Assembly: GCF_036373705.1 (NCBI RefSeq)
Contig: NC_089850.1
Location: 19,015,256 to 19,079,255, forward strand
DNA: 64,000 bases
Source: Amia ocellicauda
Lineage: Eukaryota; Chordata; Actinopteri; Amiiformes; Amiidae
Direction of reading: 5' to 3'
A program made the translations under genes and the position numbers. The notes beneath the pieces are model-generated. The model searched no databases. It was not told the DNA's origin and was given only the letters and a program-made list of their open reading frames with translations. Positions 62,090-64,000 of the stretch are shown piece by piece. Position 1 is the first letter of the stretch. The number at the start of each line of letters is the position of its first letter.

Positions 62090-62640
62090 GTATTACAGGT
62101 ACAGTCTGAACAGATGTGTCTTGAGTGATTGCTGGAAGATGGTCAGGGACTCTGCTGTCCTGACCTCAGAGGGAAGGTCATTCCACCACTCAGGGGTCAG
62201 GGATGAAAAGGCGCGGCTCTGGAGGAGGGGGAGTGGACTGGAGAGGGGCAATTGGAATGGAGAGATCAGAAGAAGGTGAAAAGGAGGAGGGAAAGAAGAG
62301 ATCAGATTTGGAAAGGTTCAGCTTGGAATGATACGAGTGCATAAAGGAGGAGATAGCAGAGAGACGGGAAGAGATGCGAGAGGGGATGATGGGGTCAGAT
62401 GAGGGAAAAGACAGGAAGATCTGGGCATCATCTGCATAGAAGTGGTAGGAGAAACCATGGGATGAGATGAGGGGGGCCCAGGGAGTGGGTGTAGAGAGAG
62501 AACAGGAGGGAGTCCAGGACAGATCCATGCCATGTCACTTGGTGGGTGCGACCTTTTAGGTAGGAGGGTGGGTTTCTTGGAGGAGTGGAATCAGATACAG
62601 CAGCCAGAGTAATGGAAAATGTGGATATCAACAATTTTAG
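62090..62640 (-). mobile_element. Truncated non-LTR retrotransposon (LINE)
   Basis: Minus-strand translation gives reverse-transcriptase-like SHGFSYHFYADDAQIFLSF (the YADD box) at about 62420-62470. Further downstream comes the typical LINE carboxyl end: WWNDLPSEVRTAESLTIF and SLKTHLFRLYL, then a stop near 62095. Only about 250 bases separate the two, so the middle is deleted. Frameshifts and stops mark it as dead. The family is CR1/L2/Rex1-like; I cannot decide which. Confidence 0.75.
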
Positions 62641-62649
62641 GAAAGGAGG

Positions 62650-64000
62650 CAGAGAGAATCAAGGGAGGAGGTGAGAGAGGAAAAAAAGGTGGAAGTAGCA
62701 CAGTCAATAGATGCTTTTTACCACCTCCAAAGAAATACAAAACCTCATAAAACATAAAACATCAACTAAGTAGATATATAAACAGAACTCCAGAACTGCT
62801 GTTTTGTTTTAATTTTTAATTTTAATGTATTATTTATTACATTTCAATTAGCATGATTTGTCAGCACCATTTTGAATAAAACTAATCAAAATTTTAATGT
62901 ATTTTAGTTTTTCATTGAACTTACAGTTTAGACTATGTTGCATGAAAGAAATCACACAAAGTGAGAAAGAAATACATTATTTTAGTAGATTATCACAATC
63001 AGTAATTTAGTGTTCAAGTATTTCAGTTACAATCCAGCATTTAATTTAAATGAACATAAAACAGTTAATATAAGAAAAATAACACATTTTATGGTATTCT
63101 GGCTATAAGTGTAACCAGTCTATTCCCTCCTATGGCTACACACAGTGTTTTAGAGATTTCTTGTTTTAGAATCATCACCATCATGGCAAAATTATCATAT
63201 TATAAAATTATATTGTTCCCCATAGTGACTATTATGTTAGAAACAATGAATATTTTGTCTTGTTAAGTTGTCATTACTGCAAATAGATTCCTTCTAATGG
63301 CTACCCACTCACCCAACACAACTAAAAATGTGGTGAGTCATCGTCAGGTATGAAAAACAGCAGACCTGTGTGCTGTGTGTTCTTCATGCAAGGGTGAGCT
63401 CAGCGGTTAACACCCTGCACATACTTTTAACAGATTTAACACAGTAACACATCATTGTACAGAACGATGTCATGGCTGGAGTCTGCAGTAAAGACAGCAC
63501 TCCCTGATGTTCCTGTTACAGCTGGGCCCTGCAGTTCCTAGAGAGGTCTTCTGGCTCTCGTTCCCACCCAGCTCCCAGGTGCTTGACTGTTCTGCTTAGT
63601 GGATTTACTGGATGAACCTGTTGTTTCTCTCCAGGCTGCAAAATGGTGTGACAGGGAGTGGTCCCTTAAAAAGCTCCTCATTCTCCTCATTCAATTTCTC
63701 CAATCAGTCTCTCCTCATCATCTGCACTTACAGGTACCCTCTTCTTTCAACAGAGGACAGAAGGGAATGATTTCTCAGCAGAATTCACTACCTCTCCTCA
63801 TCGCCTCTGTTTCACCAATGCACTATACCTATCTCCTTCCATCCGCTGTGTTTGCTAATATGTGAATCAGCTCTAGGCTCACTGAAAATATCAAGAAGCA
63901 TAGCACTTGTGATCTTACACAATTAACCATCAGTAAGCGACCGATATATCTCATCATCTCGAAAATTATCTCCAGTCGGAAATATCGGTCTAGTTGTAAA
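62650..64000. other. Intergenic, no gene seen
   Basis: AT-rich non-coding sequence up to the window end. The CT-rich stretch at 63650-63840 has a short open frame but no recognisable product. Confidence 0.5.

Noticed and set aside
1..64000. CRISPR arrays, operons, prokaryotic signals
   Set aside because: None are seen. Spliced genes and repeat content are those of a vertebrate genome.

Overview
The window looks like nuclear DNA of a ray-finned fish. It has AT-rich non-coding sequence, spliced vertebrate genes with GT-AG introns, abundant microsatellites, and several fish-type Tc1/mariner, hAT, LINE and SINE insertions. I cannot name the species. Three protein genes can be assembled by eye from exon, splice-site and reading-phase agreement.

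Layout. 1-11.5 kb: no convincing coding gene; one nearly intact Tc1/mariner element (2426-3646). 11.5-22.6 kb, plus strand: pnoc (prepronociceptin), with a predicted TATA-type promoter and non-coding exon 1 near 11.6 kb, a signal-peptide exon (19988-20142) and a large peptide exon (from 21828). 24.9-34.9 kb, minus strand: znf395, nine coding exons between 27336 and 31259 that join in phase into a 487-residue protein, with a CpG-island promoter at about 34-35.9 kb. 43.2-51.2 kb, minus strand: a single-pass membrane adaptor with a CxxC palmitoylation motif and tyrosine motifs, resembling the PAG1/LIME1 family. 43.6-44.8 kb: a second Tc1/mariner copy inside this gene's last intron. 52.9-56.4 kb: two copies of a different Tc1 element in opposite orientation. 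62.1-62.6 kb: a truncated LINE. Smaller repeats fill much of the rest.

PNOC beside ZNF395 matches human 8p21. The adaptor beside them recalls the human pairs ZNF704-PAG1 (8q21) and SLC2A4RG-LIME1 (20q13.33), so this may be the third member of an ancient paralogous block. The genes are not an operon: pnoc encodes a secreted neuropeptide precursor, znf395 a nuclear DNA-binding protein, and the third a membrane signalling scaffold.

The most notable observations are: (i) the pnoc precursor carries two adjacent opioid-like peptides with 'swapped' first residues (FGGFL... then YGGFIGVRKSARKWNNQ); (ii) the PAG/LIME-like gene beside znf395; (iii) two roughly 99% identical 1221-bp elements with DD36E spacing, one with an uninterrupted transposase frame; (iv) a perfect 42-bp-arm hairpin inside the second Tc1 family. 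All gene models were derived by hand, without alignment or transcript data.
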